Source: an uncultured Enterobacteriaceae bacterium
GTDB taxonomy: Bacteria > Pseudomonadota > Gammaproteobacteria > Enterobacterales > Enterobacteriaceae
Reading direction: 5' to 3'
Length of the DNA: 40,549 nt
Assembly: GCA_947631255.1 (NCBI GenBank)
Contig: CANRKT010000032.1
Coordinates: forward strand, 1 to 40,549
Part shown: in pieces, positions 23,596-32,472 of the stretch
Layout of the letters: every line of letters begins with the position of its first letter
Numbering within the stretch: position 1 is the stretch's first letter
Made by a program: the position numbers and the translations under genes
Notes under the pieces: generated by a model
Told to the model about the DNA's origin: nothing
The model's input: the letters and a program-made list of their open reading frames with translations, nothing else
Database searches by the model: none

Positions 23596-25032
23596 ATGCT
23601 AAACAACATTCGTATCGAAGAAGATTTACTGGGTACCAGGGAAGTGCCAGCGGAGGCCTATTACGGCATCCATACTCTGCGTGCGATTGAGAACTTCTAC
23701 ATTAGCCATAATAAAATCAGCGATATACCAGAATTGGTTCGCGGCATGGTAATGGTTAAAAAAGCTGCTGCCATGGCGAATAAAGAGCTACAAACGATCC
23801 CTAAATCTATCGCTAACACCATTATTTTGGCCTGTGATGAAATCTTAGAACAAGGTAAGTTTTTGGATCAGTTCCCAGTCGATGTTTATCAAGGAGGCGC
23901 AGGAACCTCAGTCAATATGAACACCAACGAGGTTCTGGCTAATATCGGGCTGGAGCTTATGGGTCATCAGAAAGGTGAGTATCAGTATCTCAACCCGAAT
24001 GACCACGTCAACAAGTGTCAGTCGACCAATGATGCCTATCCTACTGGTTTTAGAATTGCTGTTTACGCCTCTATTATTAAGCTGATTGAAGCCATCCACC
24101 AACTCAGCGAAGGTTTCCAGCGCAAGGCCGTCGAATTTGAATCGATTCTAAAAATGGGTCGTACGCAATTGCAGGATGCGGTTCCCATGAGTCTGGGTCA
24201 GGAGTTTCGCGCTTTCAACGTCCTGTTAACTGAAGAGAAGAAAAACCTACTGCGTACGGCTGAGCTCCTGCTGGAGGTTAACCTCGGCGCAACCGCTATT
24301 GGTACTCGCCTGAATACTCCTGATGGCTACCAGCAGCTTGCAGTACAAAAACTGGCTGAGGTCAGTGGCCTCCCGTGCGTACCTGCAGAAGATTTAATCG
24401 AAGCGACCTCTGACTGCGGTGCTTATGTGATGATGCACAGTGCGCTGAAACGCCTGGCTGTGAAAATGTCGAAAATCTGCAACGACCTGCGTCTGCTCTC
24501 TTCTGGTCCTCGTACCGGGCTGAACGAAATCAATCTGCCAGAACTTCAGGCAGGCTCTTCAATTATGCCAGCCAAGGTTAATCCTGTGATACCTGAAGTG
24601 GTGAATCAGGTCTGTTTCAAAGTGATTGGTAATGACATGACGGTGACCATGGCTTCAGAAGCAGGTCAGTTACAGTTAAACGTGATGGAACCAGTCATTG
24701 GCCAGGCGATGTTTGAGTCTATACATATTCTGACAAATGCCTGTTATAATCTGCTGGAAAAATGCATTAACGGCATTACTGCAAATAAAGAAGTGTGTGA
24801 AAGTTACGTCTATAACTCCATTGGTATCGTCACCTATCTAAACCCATACATAGGTCACCATAACGGTGACATTGTTGGCAAGATCTGCGCTGAGACAGGC
24901 AAGAGCGTGCGTGATGTTGTGCTGGAACGTGGTTTGCTCACAGAAGATGAGCTGGATGATATTTTCTCCGTTCATAACCTGATGCACCCGGCATATAAAG
25001 CCAAACGGTATACCGATGAAAACGATAAATAA
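23596..25032 (+). CDS. aspA: Aspartate ammonia-lyase (aspartase)
   Basis: AspA deaminates L-aspartate to fumarate plus ammonia and feeds fumarate respiration. The 478 residues equal the E. coli length. The catalytic loop signature [16 protein letters not shown] is present, as are [10 protein letters not shown] and [19 protein letters not shown] 23596 follows AAGAAGG; the open frame begins earlier at 23557. A terminator and then dcuA follow, as in E. coli. Confidence 0.97.
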   Translation: MLNNIRIEEDLLGTREVPAEAYYGIHTLRAIENFYISHNKISDIPELVRGMVMVKKAAAMANKELQTIPKSIANTIILACDEILEQGKFLDQFPVDVYQGGAGTSVNMNTNEVLANIGLELMGHQKGEYQYLNPNDHVNKCQSTNDAYPTGFRIAVYASIIKLIEAIHQLSEGFQRKAVEFESILKMGRTQLQDAVPMSLGQEFRAFNVLLTEEKKNLLRTAELLLEVNLGATAIGTRLNTPDGYQQLAVQKLAEVSGLPCVPAEDLIEATSDCGAYVMMHSALKRLAVKMSKICNDLRLLSSGPRTGLNEINLPELQAGSSIMPAKVNPVIPEVVNQVCFKVIGNDMTVTMASEAGQLQLNVMEPVIGQAMFESIHILTNACYNLLEKCINGITANKEVCESYVYNSIGIVTYLNPYIGHHNGDIVGKICAETGKSVRDVVLERGLLTEDELDDIFSVHNLMHPAYKAKRYTDENDK

Positions 25033-25052
25033 TTCGACCGAATAACACCAAG

Positions 25053-25081
25053 AAGGCACGTCTATCGACGTGCCTTTTTTG
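25053..25081 (+). terminator. Rho-independent terminator after aspA
   Basis: AAGGCACGTC, loop TATC, GACGTGCCTT and a run of Ts. It could be partial, letting some transcription pass into dcuA. Confidence 0.88.
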
Positions 25082-25145
25082 TTTTAGACACAACCAAAAA
25101 TACAACAATTCATTTTCAATTGATTAAAAAAGTGAGGAAGTCATT

Positions 25146-26447
25146 ATGTTTGCTGCAGAGCTCGTTATCGTCTTGCTGGCGATATACCTTGGAGCCAGAC
25201 TTGGCGGCATAGGTATTGGTTTTGCCGGGGGATTAGGCGTACTGGTACTGACATTAGTTTTTCAGATAAACCCCGGTTCCATTCCCTTTGACGTGATTGA
25301 AATCATCATGGCTGTCATCGCAGCCATTGCAGCGATGCAAGTTGCAGGTGGTATGGATTATCTGGTTAGTCTGGCTGAACGTATGTTACGCCGCCATCCC
25401 AAGTATATTACCTTTCTGGCCCCAGTAGTCACCTGGTCGATGACCGTTCTCGCAGGAACCGGACATACGGCCTTCTCAACGCTACCCGTAATTACTGAAG
25501 TGGCTAAAGAACAAGGTATCCGTCCTTCTCGCCCTTTATCTATCGCCGTTATTGCATCACAGATTGCTATCACTGCCTCTCCAATTTCTGCTGCTGTGGT
25601 CTTTTTCTCTGGTGTGCTAGAGCCCTTGGGGATCAGCTATCTGACTCTGCTGGCTATTTGTATCCCTTCAACACTGATTGCCATTATGCTGACGGCTGGG
25701 GTCTGTAACTTCTTGGGCTGTGAACTGAAAGATGATCCGGTTTACCAGGAACGTCTGGCTAAAGGTGAAGTTCAACTGCGTGGTTCTCAGGTATTAGAAC
25801 TGAAGCCACATGCTAAACGTGCCGTATTATTATTTGTGATTGGTATCCTTGCAGTTATGTTTTATGCCACCGCCATCAGCGATACCGTTGGCCTGATTAA
25901 AGATCCTGTTCTGCCACGTAATGAAGCGATTGTCGTCTTTATGCTGACTATCGCTGCACTGATAAGCTTCAGCTGTAAAATCGATACTGGTGAAGTACTG
26001 AATGCCAGTACCTTTAAGTCTGGTATGAGTGCTTGTGTCTGCGTACTCGGTGTGGCCTGGTTAGGGGATACCTTTGTTCAGGCGCATATTGGTGATATCA
26101 AAACCTTCGCTGGGGACCTGCTAAACGACTTCCCGTGGTTACTGTCTGTAGTGCTGTTTTTTGCTTCTATGCTGCTCTACTCTCAGGCCGCAACAGCCAA
26201 AGCTCTGCTACCTGCTGCGTTAATGCTTGGTGTCAGCCCATTAACCGCTGTCGCCTCTTTTGCCGCAGTCTCTGCCCTGTTTGTCTTACCAACCTATCCA
26301 ACGCTGCTGGCTGCCGTTGAAATGGATGACACTGGCTCAACGCGTATTGGGAAATATGTGTTTAACCATCCGTTTATGATCCCAGGTGTCATCGCCATTA
26401 CACTTTGCGTGCTGTTTGGGTTTATTCTCGGCGGTATTATTCTGTAA
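25146..26447 (+). CDS. dcuA: Anaerobic C4-dicarboxylate transporter DcuA
   Basis: DcuA is an inner-membrane carrier for aspartate, fumarate, malate and succinate, exchanging fumarate or aspartate for succinate. The 433 residues match the family. They form many hydrophobic segments with the conserved start MFAAELVIVLLAIYLGARLGGIGIGFAGG and GTGHTAFSTLPVI. It follows aspA with a 113-base gap; the pair supplies fumarate to FrdABCD. The Shine-Dalgarno GTGAGGAAG precedes ATG 25146. Confidence 0.96.
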   Translation: MFAAELVIVLLAIYLGARLGGIGIGFAGGLGVLVLTLVFQINPGSIPFDVIEIIMAVIAAIAAMQVAGGMDYLVSLAERMLRRHPKYITFLAPVVTWSMTVLAGTGHTAFSTLPVITEVAKEQGIRPSRPLSIAVIASQIAITASPISAAVVFFSGVLEPLGISYLTLLAICIPSTLIAIMLTAGVCNFLGCELKDDPVYQERLAKGEVQLRGSQVLELKPHAKRAVLLFVIGILAVMFYATAISDTVGLIKDPVLPRNEAIVVFMLTIAALISFSCKIDTGEVLNASTFKSGMSACVCVLGVAWLGDTFVQAHIGDIKTFAGDLLNDFPWLLSVVLFFASMLLYSQAATAKALLPAALMLGVSPLTAVASFAAVSALFVLPTYPTLLAAVEMDDTGSTRIGKYVFNHPFMIPGVIAITLCVLFGFILGGIIL

Positions 26448-26468
26448 ATTAGCTTAAACAGTGCTGCT

Positions 26469-26630
26469 TTAACGACCTGCCTCTGCTGCTTGCATGATAT
26501 AGTCCATCGCTGTCACTTTAAGAAATGAATGGCAGCGATGACGCAGCACCTCTGCGTTATCGCCATTATGTCTGTAGCAGTGCATACTCTTACGTGACAA
26601 ATCAATACCAGACAATCGGTCACTTTTACG
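26469..26630 (-). other. Unassigned small open frame in the dcuA-dsbD gap
   Basis: In E. coli the divalent-ion tolerance gene cutA sits between dcuA and dsbD. Here no cutA frame is readable on the plus strand. On the minus strand 53 codons stay open, with ATG at residue 16: LSGIDLSRKSMHCY, then EVLRHRCHSFLKVTAMDYIM and QAAEAGR before the stop. The composition looks like real protein, but I do not recognise it. It may be a small gene, a remnant or chance. Confidence 0.25.
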
Positions 26631-26695
26631 CTATTTTTCTCCTATCCCCGGCATCACTGGCTTGCCAGTCGCTCATTAAACAGTGAAGAATTCTT

Positions 26696-28405
26696 ATGGC
26701 ATTGCGCATTCTTACATTCATCCTGCTGCTTTGCAGTTCACAGGTCTTTGCTGGATTATTTGAGAATACAAACACGTCCCAGTTTGTACCTGCCGAACAG
26801 GCTTTTGCATTTGATTTTCAGCAGACTGGTCGTCAAATCACCCTGAACTGGCAAATTAAACCGGGTTACTATCTCTATCGACAGCAGATAAAAGTGCTGC
26901 CGACCGATGCCCGGCTGGCTCCTTTCGAAGTCCCTCAAGGGACCTGGCATGAGGATGAGTTTTACGGCAAAACAGAGATTTTTACCGACCATTTTAGCCT
27001 GCCCCTCACCCTTAACAGCGCCGAAAAAGGTTCCTTTCTGAGTGTGACTTACCAGGGATGTGCTGAGGCCGGTTTCTGCTATCCCCCAGAAACTCTGACC
27101 GTTCCACTGAGTATCTATGATGCCTTACCGGTATCTCAGGCAGCAGATCTCCCCATGACTGAGACCACCTCTGCTGTCACATCAAATAACGCGCTGCCTT
27201 TCTCAGCATTATGGGCCTTTTTGATTGGTATCGGGATAGCCTTTACCCCCTGCGTATTACCGATGTACCCACTGATTTCAGGTATTGTACTGGGTGGGAA
27301 AACGCGTCTTTCCACGCCCCGAGCGCTGATGCTGGCATTTATTTATATTCAGGGAATGGCACTGACCTATACCGCATTAGGGTTGGTCGTTGCTGCTGTC
27401 GGTTTACCATTTCAAGCGGCATTACAGCACCCTTACGTGCTTATCGGTCTTTCGGCGATGTTTGTCCTGCTGGCAGCATCAATGTTCGGTTTATTTACCC
27501 TGCAGCTGCCATCCTCTCTACAGACACGACTGACGTTAATCAGCCAGCGCCAGCAAGGTGGCTCCGTTTACGGCGTCTTGGCTATGGGTGCCTTAGCGGG
27601 GTTGATTTGCTCACCTTGTACTACCGCACCGTTAAGCGCAATTTTGCTCTATATCGCCCAGAGCGGAAATCTCTGGCTTGGAGGAGGAACGCTTTATCTC
27701 TATGCTTTAGGAATGGGCCTACCTCTGGTGCTGATAACCGTCTTTGGTAATAAGCTACTTCCCAAAAGCGGCCCATGGATGGAAAGTGTCAAAATCGCTT
27801 TTGGTTTTGTTATTCTCGCACTGCCCGTCTTTTTACTTGAACGCGTTATCGGAGATGTCTGGGGTTTACGTCTCTGGAGCTTACTGGGGGCGGCCTTCTG
27901 CAGCTGGGCTTTTATTACCACTCTCAGGGTGAACAAGCCTTGGGTAAGCGTGCTGCAAATCCTCTTCCTGGTCGCTGCTATTATTAGCGTTCGCCCTTTG
28001 CAGGACTGGGTATTTGACGCACCATCAAACCATAGTGAACAGTTCCAGTTGAACTTCACTCACATTGAAAATATCGATCAGTTGAATCAAGCGCTGGAAA
28101 AGGCTCAGGGAGCCCCCGTAATGCTAGACTTATACGCGGACTGGTGTACGGCCTGTAAGGCTTTTGAAAAATATACTTTTAGCGATCCACAAGTGCAGCA
28201 AGCACTATCTGGTATGGTATTACTGCAAGCCAATGTCACGGCAAATAATGAAGCGGACAGAGCCTTACTGAAACACCTTAATGTCCTGGGACTACCGACT
28301 ATCTTGTTCTTTGACCCACAAGGTTATGAGCAACCTGACTTAAGAGTCACTGGTTTTATGGATGCAGGCGAATTTAGTAGCCATTTACACCAGCTGATAC
28401 AATAG
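26696..28405 (+). CDS. dsbD: Thiol:disulfide interchange protein DsbD
   Basis: DsbD moves electrons from cytoplasmic thioredoxin across the inner membrane to DsbC, DsbG and CcmG. The 569-residue precursor has a signal peptide (cleavage about residue 19). It has three parts: a periplasmic alpha domain with Cys122 and Cys128 (GCAEAGFC), a membrane domain with the redox pair in FTPCVLPM and [10 protein letters not shown], and a C-terminal thioredoxin-like domain with WCTAC. All six cysteines are present. yjdC follows 38 bases downstream, as in E. coli. Confidence 0.96.
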   Translation: MALRILTFILLLCSSQVFAGLFENTNTSQFVPAEQAFAFDFQQTGRQITLNWQIKPGYYLYRQQIKVLPTDARLAPFEVPQGTWHEDEFYGKTEIFTDHFSLPLTLNSAEKGSFLSVTYQGCAEAGFCYPPETLTVPLSIYDALPVSQAADLPMTETTSAVTSNNALPFSALWAFLIGIGIAFTPCVLPMYPLISGIVLGGKTRLSTPRALMLAFIYIQGMALTYTALGLVVAAVGLPFQAALQHPYVLIGLSAMFVLLAASMFGLFTLQLPSSLQTRLTLISQRQQGGSVYGVLAMGALAGLICSPCTTAPLSAILLYIAQSGNLWLGGGTLYLYALGMGLPLVLITVFGNKLLPKSGPWMESVKIAFGFVILALPVFLLERVIGDVWGLRLWSLLGAAFCSWAFITTLRVNKPWVSVLQILFLVAAIISVRPLQDWVFDAPSNHSEQFQLNFTHIENIDQLNQALEKAQGAPVMLDLYADWCTACKAFEKYTFSDPQVQQALSGMVLLQANVTANNEADRALLKHLNVLGLPTILFFDPQGYEQPDLRVTGFMDAGEFSSHLHQLIQ

Positions 28406-28443
28406 ATAGTGTTGACTGTTTGAGTTAATCGAAGGAGAACACC

Positions 28444-29019
28444 GTGCAACGTGAAGACGTTTTAGAGCATACCTTGCATGTCCTTGAACGTGAAGGTATT
28501 GCTCGTATGACACTGGATATTGTAGCTAAGGAAGCTCATCGCCCGGTTACAGAAATCCGTCAATTCTGGCCTGATGCAGAAGCCTTGCTGTATGACGCAC
28601 TACGTTATTTAAATAGCAAAGCTGAAGCCTGGCAACGTCAGTTAATGCTTAATGAAGAGTTATCCGTTCAGCAGAAACTACTGCAGCGGTACCAGGCACT
28701 CACAGAATGTCTGAACAGACAGCGCTATCCAGGCTGTCTGTTTATTGCCGCCTGCACTTTTTATCCTGATCCCACTCATCCCATTCATCAGGTGGCCGAT
28801 CAGCAGAAGCAAGCGGCCTGGAACTATACCCATACCTTACTGACCCAGCTTGAAGTGGATGACGCGGTAATGGTGGCTGATCAGATGGAACTGGTGCTGG
28901 AAGGCTGTCTGTCGAAACTGCTGGTCAAACATAACCAGGCCGATATCGATACCGCTCGTCGTCTGGCTGAAGATATCTTACGCTTTGCGCTGTGTCGCAA
29001 AGGCGGCGCGCTGACCTGA
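28444..29019 (+). CDS. yjdC: TetR-family transcriptional regulator YjdC
   Basis: The 191-residue protein has an N-terminal TetR helix-turn-helix (about 5-50: [30 protein letters not shown]) and a helical C-terminal ligand or dimer domain. It matches E. coli YjdC, a putative repressor whose targets are unknown. The GAAGGAG Shine-Dalgarno precedes ATG 28444. It is probably co-transcribed with dsbD. A 12-bp hairpin follows its stop. Confidence 0.88.
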   Translation: MQREDVLEHTLHVLEREGIARMTLDIVAKEAHRPVTEIRQFWPDAEALLYDALRYLNSKAEAWQRQLMLNEELSVQQKLLQRYQALTECLNRQRYPGCLFIAACTFYPDPTHPIHQVADQQKQAAWNYTHTLLTQLEVDDAVMVADQMELVLEGCLSKLLVKHNQADIDTARRLAEDILRFALCRKGGALT

Positions 29020-29025
29020 TTCTGT

Positions 29026-29057
29026 GGTGCGGTATAAGATACCCTTTATACCGCACC
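29026..29057. terminator. Bidirectional hairpin after yjdC
   Basis: GGTGCGGTATAA, 8-base loop, TTATACCGCACC. It separates the converging yjdC and SseJ-like genes. It marks the end of the conserved block; accessory DNA begins here. Confidence 0.7.
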
Positions 29058-29067
29058 GCCGCATAAA

Positions 29068-30255
29068 TTACGCCGCAGTCGCTTTATCTGAATAGTTATT
29101 AATGATGAAATTATTCAGTATTGTAGCAAAAGTCTGATGCACTTCCTGGGTAGGATGCACTCCGTCATTATAAAGATACTCTGGTGAAATATTAAGTGCC
29201 GGTTCCGTTTCCGTAGGGATATGAATATAACCGTGATTGGTATAAGAGTGAGTCGTATCGTAGCCAATCTCACTGGCGATAGTTATAATTTCATTTAGTG
29301 CAGTAGAGGTATCAAAGAAAAATATCTTCGCCTCTGGATGTTTTTCTTTTAACTCATCAATATTTTTCTGTAATAAAAAATTATGCGCAATACTGATATC
29401 TTTATACTCTCTTTTATTCCCAGAGTGTTCAGAGTCTGGGGTCAGAGAGATATCAGGCATACCCATTACCAGAACATTTTTGACGCCCCTCGACAAGAGT
29501 TTTTCAACATCATCTATCTGGTTTTTCACCACTTTTAAAATGTTATTTTTATGGAGTGTAATATAGTCGTTGGCACCTGCAAAAACGATCGTTAAATCTC
29601 TGCTAGATGGCTGGTAATCTTTTATTTGAGCATCAAGATTTGACAAGAAATTACTACGCAGGTTGAAGGGTGAATAACTTGCAGAAGTACTTCCCCCCTC
29701 AGAAAAGTTAACCATCTCTTTATTCAAAAAAGCAGGTGAGGATAAGTACTCTCCCCAGACAAATCCATTAGTAAATCTGCCGCAATAATACTGATTGTAG
29801 GAAGGTAAGATATGATGAGATTTTTCAAACATGTTACCCTTGGAGTCAGAAAGACTATCACCAAATATGACCAGCCGATCAATATTATTCAGAGAGCCAT
29901 TAGAGTGAGGAAATAATTTATCAACCGTTTTTGCGAGCCTAAAATTACTGTCTTCTGAGGGTATATCAGGCCCCTCACTGACGATATTAAATTTGTCTGC
30001 TATATTTCTGGGATTAAGCTGAAAATCTCTTATTGTCCGTTTAAACTTCGCTGCCAAATCGACCTGGCACGGATCTGACTTATTTATCAATATATCCATT
30101 TTTTCCAGTGAACCTTTCGCCTGAGAAAGTTCAGTATCGTTGCTTTTAATTCCCACTATTTTTAACAACAGAGAAAGAACATTGACAGGCGGTTTCTTTA
30201 TTGTGGTATGAAGTACTTGTGTTGCTAATGGTGCTGGACTATTAATAAATATCAT
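29068..30255 (-). CDS. SseJ-like GDSL acyltransferase/esterase, candidate type III effector
   Basis: The 395-residue product matches the Salmonella SPI-2 effector SseJ along the catalytic domain: RLVIFGDSLSDS, MFEKSHHILPSYNQYY, RFTNGFVWGEYLSSP, FSEGGSTSASYSPFN, VLVMGMPDISLTP, YNDGVHPTQEVH. Numbered from ATG 30261, the nucleophile is S136, with D232 (GANDY) and H369 (DGVH). These are all offset by exactly 15 from SseJ S151, D247 and H384. SseJ esterifies cholesterol and deacylates phospholipids on the vacuole membrane. There is no signal peptide. The first 115 residues differ from SseJ, and no Trp occurs before W169, so the SPI-2 WEK motif is missing. I prefer ATG 30255 on spacing; 30261 is also possible. 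The gene is AT-rich, is flanked by tRNA-Phe and has no secretion genes nearby. Confidence 0.85.
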   Translation of the reverse strand: MIFINSPAPLATQVLHTTIKKPPVNVLSLLLKIVGIKSNDTELSQAKGSLEKMDILINKSDPCQVDLAAKFKRTIRDFQLNPRNIADKFNIVSEGPDIPSEDSNFRLAKTVDKLFPHSNGSLNNIDRLVIFGDSLSDSKGNMFEKSHHILPSYNQYYCGRFTNGFVWGEYLSSPAFLNKEMVNFSEGGSTSASYSPFNLRSNFLSNLDAQIKDYQPSSRDLTIVFAGANDYITLHKNNILKVVKNQIDDVEKLLSRGVKNVLVMGMPDISLTPDSEHSGNKREYKDISIAHNFLLQKNIDELKEKHPEAKIFFFDTSTALNEIITIASEIGYDTTHSYTNHGYIHIPTETEPALNISPEYLYNDGVHPTQEVHQTFATILNNFIINNYSDKATAA

Positions 30256-30261
30256 ATTCAT

Positions 30262-30590
30262 TATCCTTGTTATTTTATAATTTATTATCCTTCATCAGAT
30301 AACTCTATGTATTTCATAAAATGATTTTACAATCAGTAGAAAATTTATCTTATTTCACTCTTTTCTTTATTGAACTGCATTTATTGCTCTGTTATTACGC
30401 TTTAACCCTTCAGCGCCTATCTTCAGTAGAAGATGCAGTTACTTTCTGTGTATATGAATGCGCCATCTGTTTCTCTTTTTGCCTCCCCCCTCACATGGTC
30501 ACTTATCAGGCGATATATGTTGTAAATTGCTGCGACACGGCAAAACTTGCTGCAAAGTTGAGCGAACGGTATTTTTTTGCTGAATTATCA
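30262..30590. other. AT-rich intergenic region upstream of tRNA-Phe
   Basis: It holds the promoter region of the SseJ-like gene. A 96-codon open frame on the plus strand (30321-30611) runs into the tRNA promoter and has no recognisable features, so I do not call it a gene. No repeat of the tRNA 3' end is seen here. Confidence 0.45.
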
Positions 30591-30619
30591 TTGACGCATT
30601 ACGCCGATTAGGGTTTAAT
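30591..30619 (+). promoter_or_regulatory. tRNA-Phe promoter
   Basis: TTGACG, a 17-base spacer, and TTTAAT, followed by the G/C-rich GCGCCCC stretch just before the tRNA. That discriminator is typical of stringently controlled stable-RNA promoters. Confidence 0.75.
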
Positions 30620-30629
30620 GCGCCCCGTT

Positions 30630-30705
30630 GCCCGGATAGCTCAGTCGGTAGAGCAGGGGATTGAAAATCCCCGTGTCCTTGGTTCGATTCCGAGTCCGGG
30701 CACCA
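30630..30705 (+). tRNA. tRNA-Phe (GAA)
   Basis: A 76-base cloverleaf beginning GCCCGGA with its acceptor complement TCCGGGC and encoded ACCA. The D-arm is GCTC..GAGC, the anticodon stem GGGGA/TCCCC with anticodon GAA, and the T-arm has GGTTCGATTCC. It matches enterobacterial pheU/pheV, a known integration site for islands. I find no second copy of its 3' end in the window. Confidence 0.98.
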
Positions 30706-30713
30706 CTATTTAG

Positions 30714-30740
30714 AAAAACCAGCCTAAGGGCTGGTTTTTT
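30714..30740 (+). terminator. Terminator after tRNA-Phe
   Basis: AACCAGCC, loop TAAG, GGCTGGTT and a run of Ts, starting 9 bases after the tRNA. Confidence 0.85.
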
Positions 30741-30851
30741 GCTTTCTGGCGTTCAGATGAGCCCCGTACGGTACCCTGGCTGTGGCCTGCCTGTCACAGG
30801 GTTAGACAGCGGCTAATCCTTCAACACTCATTGTTGTCGTAGAATAATGTT

Positions 30852-30877
30852 AAAAGGAGAGCAGAGGCTCTCCTTTT
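30852..30877. terminator. Orphan terminator-like hairpin
   Basis: AAAAGGAGAGC, loop AGAG, GCTCTCCTTTT. No gene ends just before it on either strand, so it may be left from a deleted gene between tRNA-Phe and the DUF2501 gene. The rest of 30741-31101 holds no other gene that I can support. Confidence 0.65.
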
Positions 30878-31101
30878 GGCTTTCTGGTCTCTAACATAAT
30901 CAGACTACGGCAGTTCAGTTCTTTATTTCATTGCTCAAGCACTACCCGGCTCCCAGGTGAGAGGTGCATAAACAGACCAGGATACTGAAATCGGGGATCC
31001 TGTTTCCCTGCTTTTCACATACGCTTATGAACTATTTCCTGAAACCCGGCACTAAAACTGCTACTACTGAATACACACAGAATAAGTACAGAGGCTGCAC
31101 A

Positions 31102-31608
31102 ATGAAAAAAATGACCAAATCCTTATGTTCCATTGGTTGGGTAATGTGTTTATTAAGCGGTACGGTCCATGCAGCTAGCTGGCAAGATCAGCTCAATGGC
31201 GCCGCTTCTGACCTGCTAGGGAATAGCTCTGGCAGTAATGCAACCAATACTACGGATGGAGGGCTTTCTCTTGGCACCATCACTCAACTTCTTGGTGGTG
31301 GCCATAATGCCATTGCCTCTAACAGTATGACCAACGCCACTGGCGTGCTGGAATATTGTATTCGTAATAAAGTGGTCAATAACGTCAATGGCTTAACCGA
31401 TCAGCTCCAATCTAAACTGGGTCTGACCAGTAGCACCAATAAGTCTAAAGAGACAAGCTACCAGCAGGGGATGGCCGGGTTGTTGAATACCGGCAGTAAT
31501 CAAAAACTGGATCTCAATGCGCTTGGGGAGACAGAGCTAGGTAAACAGCTAAAAACTAAAGCCTGCAATGTAGTGCTAGACCAAGGTATGTCCTATATCG
31601 GTCTTTAA
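31102..31608 (+). CDS. yjjA: DUF2501 family periplasmic protein (YjjA-like)
   Basis: The 168-residue precursor has a signal peptide (cleavage after TVHA, residue 24). The mature part has ASWQDQLNGAASDLL, SMTNATGVLEYCIRNKVV and the C-terminal TELGKQLKTKACNVVLDQGMSYI, the DUF2501 pattern of E. coli YjjA. Two conserved cysteines (in EYCIRN and KACNV) could pair. Its function is unknown. ATG 31102 is chosen because it starts the signal peptide; the open frame runs from 30964. Confidence 0.8.
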   Translation: MKKMTKSLCSIGWVMCLLSGTVHAASWQDQLNGAASDLLGNSSGSNATNTTDGGLSLGTITQLLGGGHNAIASNSMTNATGVLEYCIRNKVVNNVNGLTDQLQSKLGLTSSTNKSKETSYQQGMAGLLNTGSNQKLDLNALGETELGKQLKTKACNVVLDQGMSYIGL

Positions 31609-31802
31609 TCATCATGCCCGTATCACAATTATAAATCCTCAGTAGCTCACGGCCTCTTCTCTTCGGCAAACGTCCAAGAAGAAGAGGTCAGTTTCCTCCC
31701 AGTCAGACTCAAATCTTACCCACATCCTGATCAACAAATGCTGGAAGTCGTGATCAATCTTGCCCCTGATGCCCGTTTTCTATTTTTACTTTACTGGAAA
31801 AA

Positions 31803-32154
31803 ATGAACACTTTAGGAAACTTACACGGCCCCATTCAGTCTTTTTCTGACGGTAATCAACAAAAGGTATTACTGGCCAGAGTCATCGCTCAAGGTGCAAC
31901 GTTGGTTGTGACTTGATGAGCCGACAAAAGAATCCGATATTTATAAAATAATCTATCAGCTAGCTGAAAGTGGTGGCTGCGTGGTAATGGTTTCCCGCGA
32001 AGAAGAAGAATTATTAGATATCGCTGACAATATTACTGTATTCCAGAATGGCGAGTGCGATGGCACTGTTATTGCTGCACGCGACCTGACTCCAGCGGAT
32101 TTGCGCAAGAATAACGGTGACTTAGCTATCATGGGAGCAGCCATCTGGCCATAA
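31803..32154 (+). pseudogene. Sugar ABC-transporter ATP-binding protein, C-terminal remnant
   Basis: One frame gives FSDGNQQKVLLARVIAQGA, the signature loop LSGGNQQK of monosaccharide-type ATPases such as RbsA. Near 31911 a frameshift moves reading to DEPTKESDIYKIIYQLAES, lacking the usual RGIDVGAK residues. GGCVVMVSREEEELLDIAD and a tail ending at 32154 follow. The N-terminal domain and the first part of the second are missing. It is a fragment with a frameshift and a small deletion, so not functional. No permease or binding protein lies nearby. Confidence 0.75.
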
Positions 32155-32472
32155 AATAGAATGAAGATATAGCTGGCAGTTTTTAACCTGATGATGTGTA
32201 TTCTTTTCTATATTTGATATCTATTAAATATGGTTCTCGTGATATTAAAATACTATCAACTCCATTAGGATACATTACTTAATCGCCAAATAATTTATTT
32301 TTATATTTTCTCTTACTTTGCAACACGCCTCATGGTAAAACTAATAGCAATCTGTTTTTAATTATTATCAAATCTGAAAGGACTTTAGCTCATTGTAGAA
32401 TATAAATTCAGAAAGCATCCTGGAAAAAACTGAAGCACGCTAGGTATACTCATATATACATGGAGGTATTAT
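32155..32472. other. AT-rich intergenic region
   Basis: No open frame or hairpin of note. It ends in the Shine-Dalgarno of the next gene (TGGAGG). A promoter for the hydrolase is likely but not identifiable. Confidence 0.5.

Noticed and set aside
27211..27750. 179-codon frame inside dsbD in another frame
   Set aside because: Fully inside a well-supported gene; the sequence gives no family similarity.
30321..30611. 96-codon frame before tRNA-Phe
   Set aside because: Runs into the tRNA promoter, has a cysteine- and leucine-rich composition typical of AT-rich chance frames, and has no ribosome site.
30630..30705. tRNA-Phe as an attachment site with direct repeat
   Set aside because: I found no second copy of the tRNA 3' end and no integrase beside it in this window, so an integrated element cannot be claimed.
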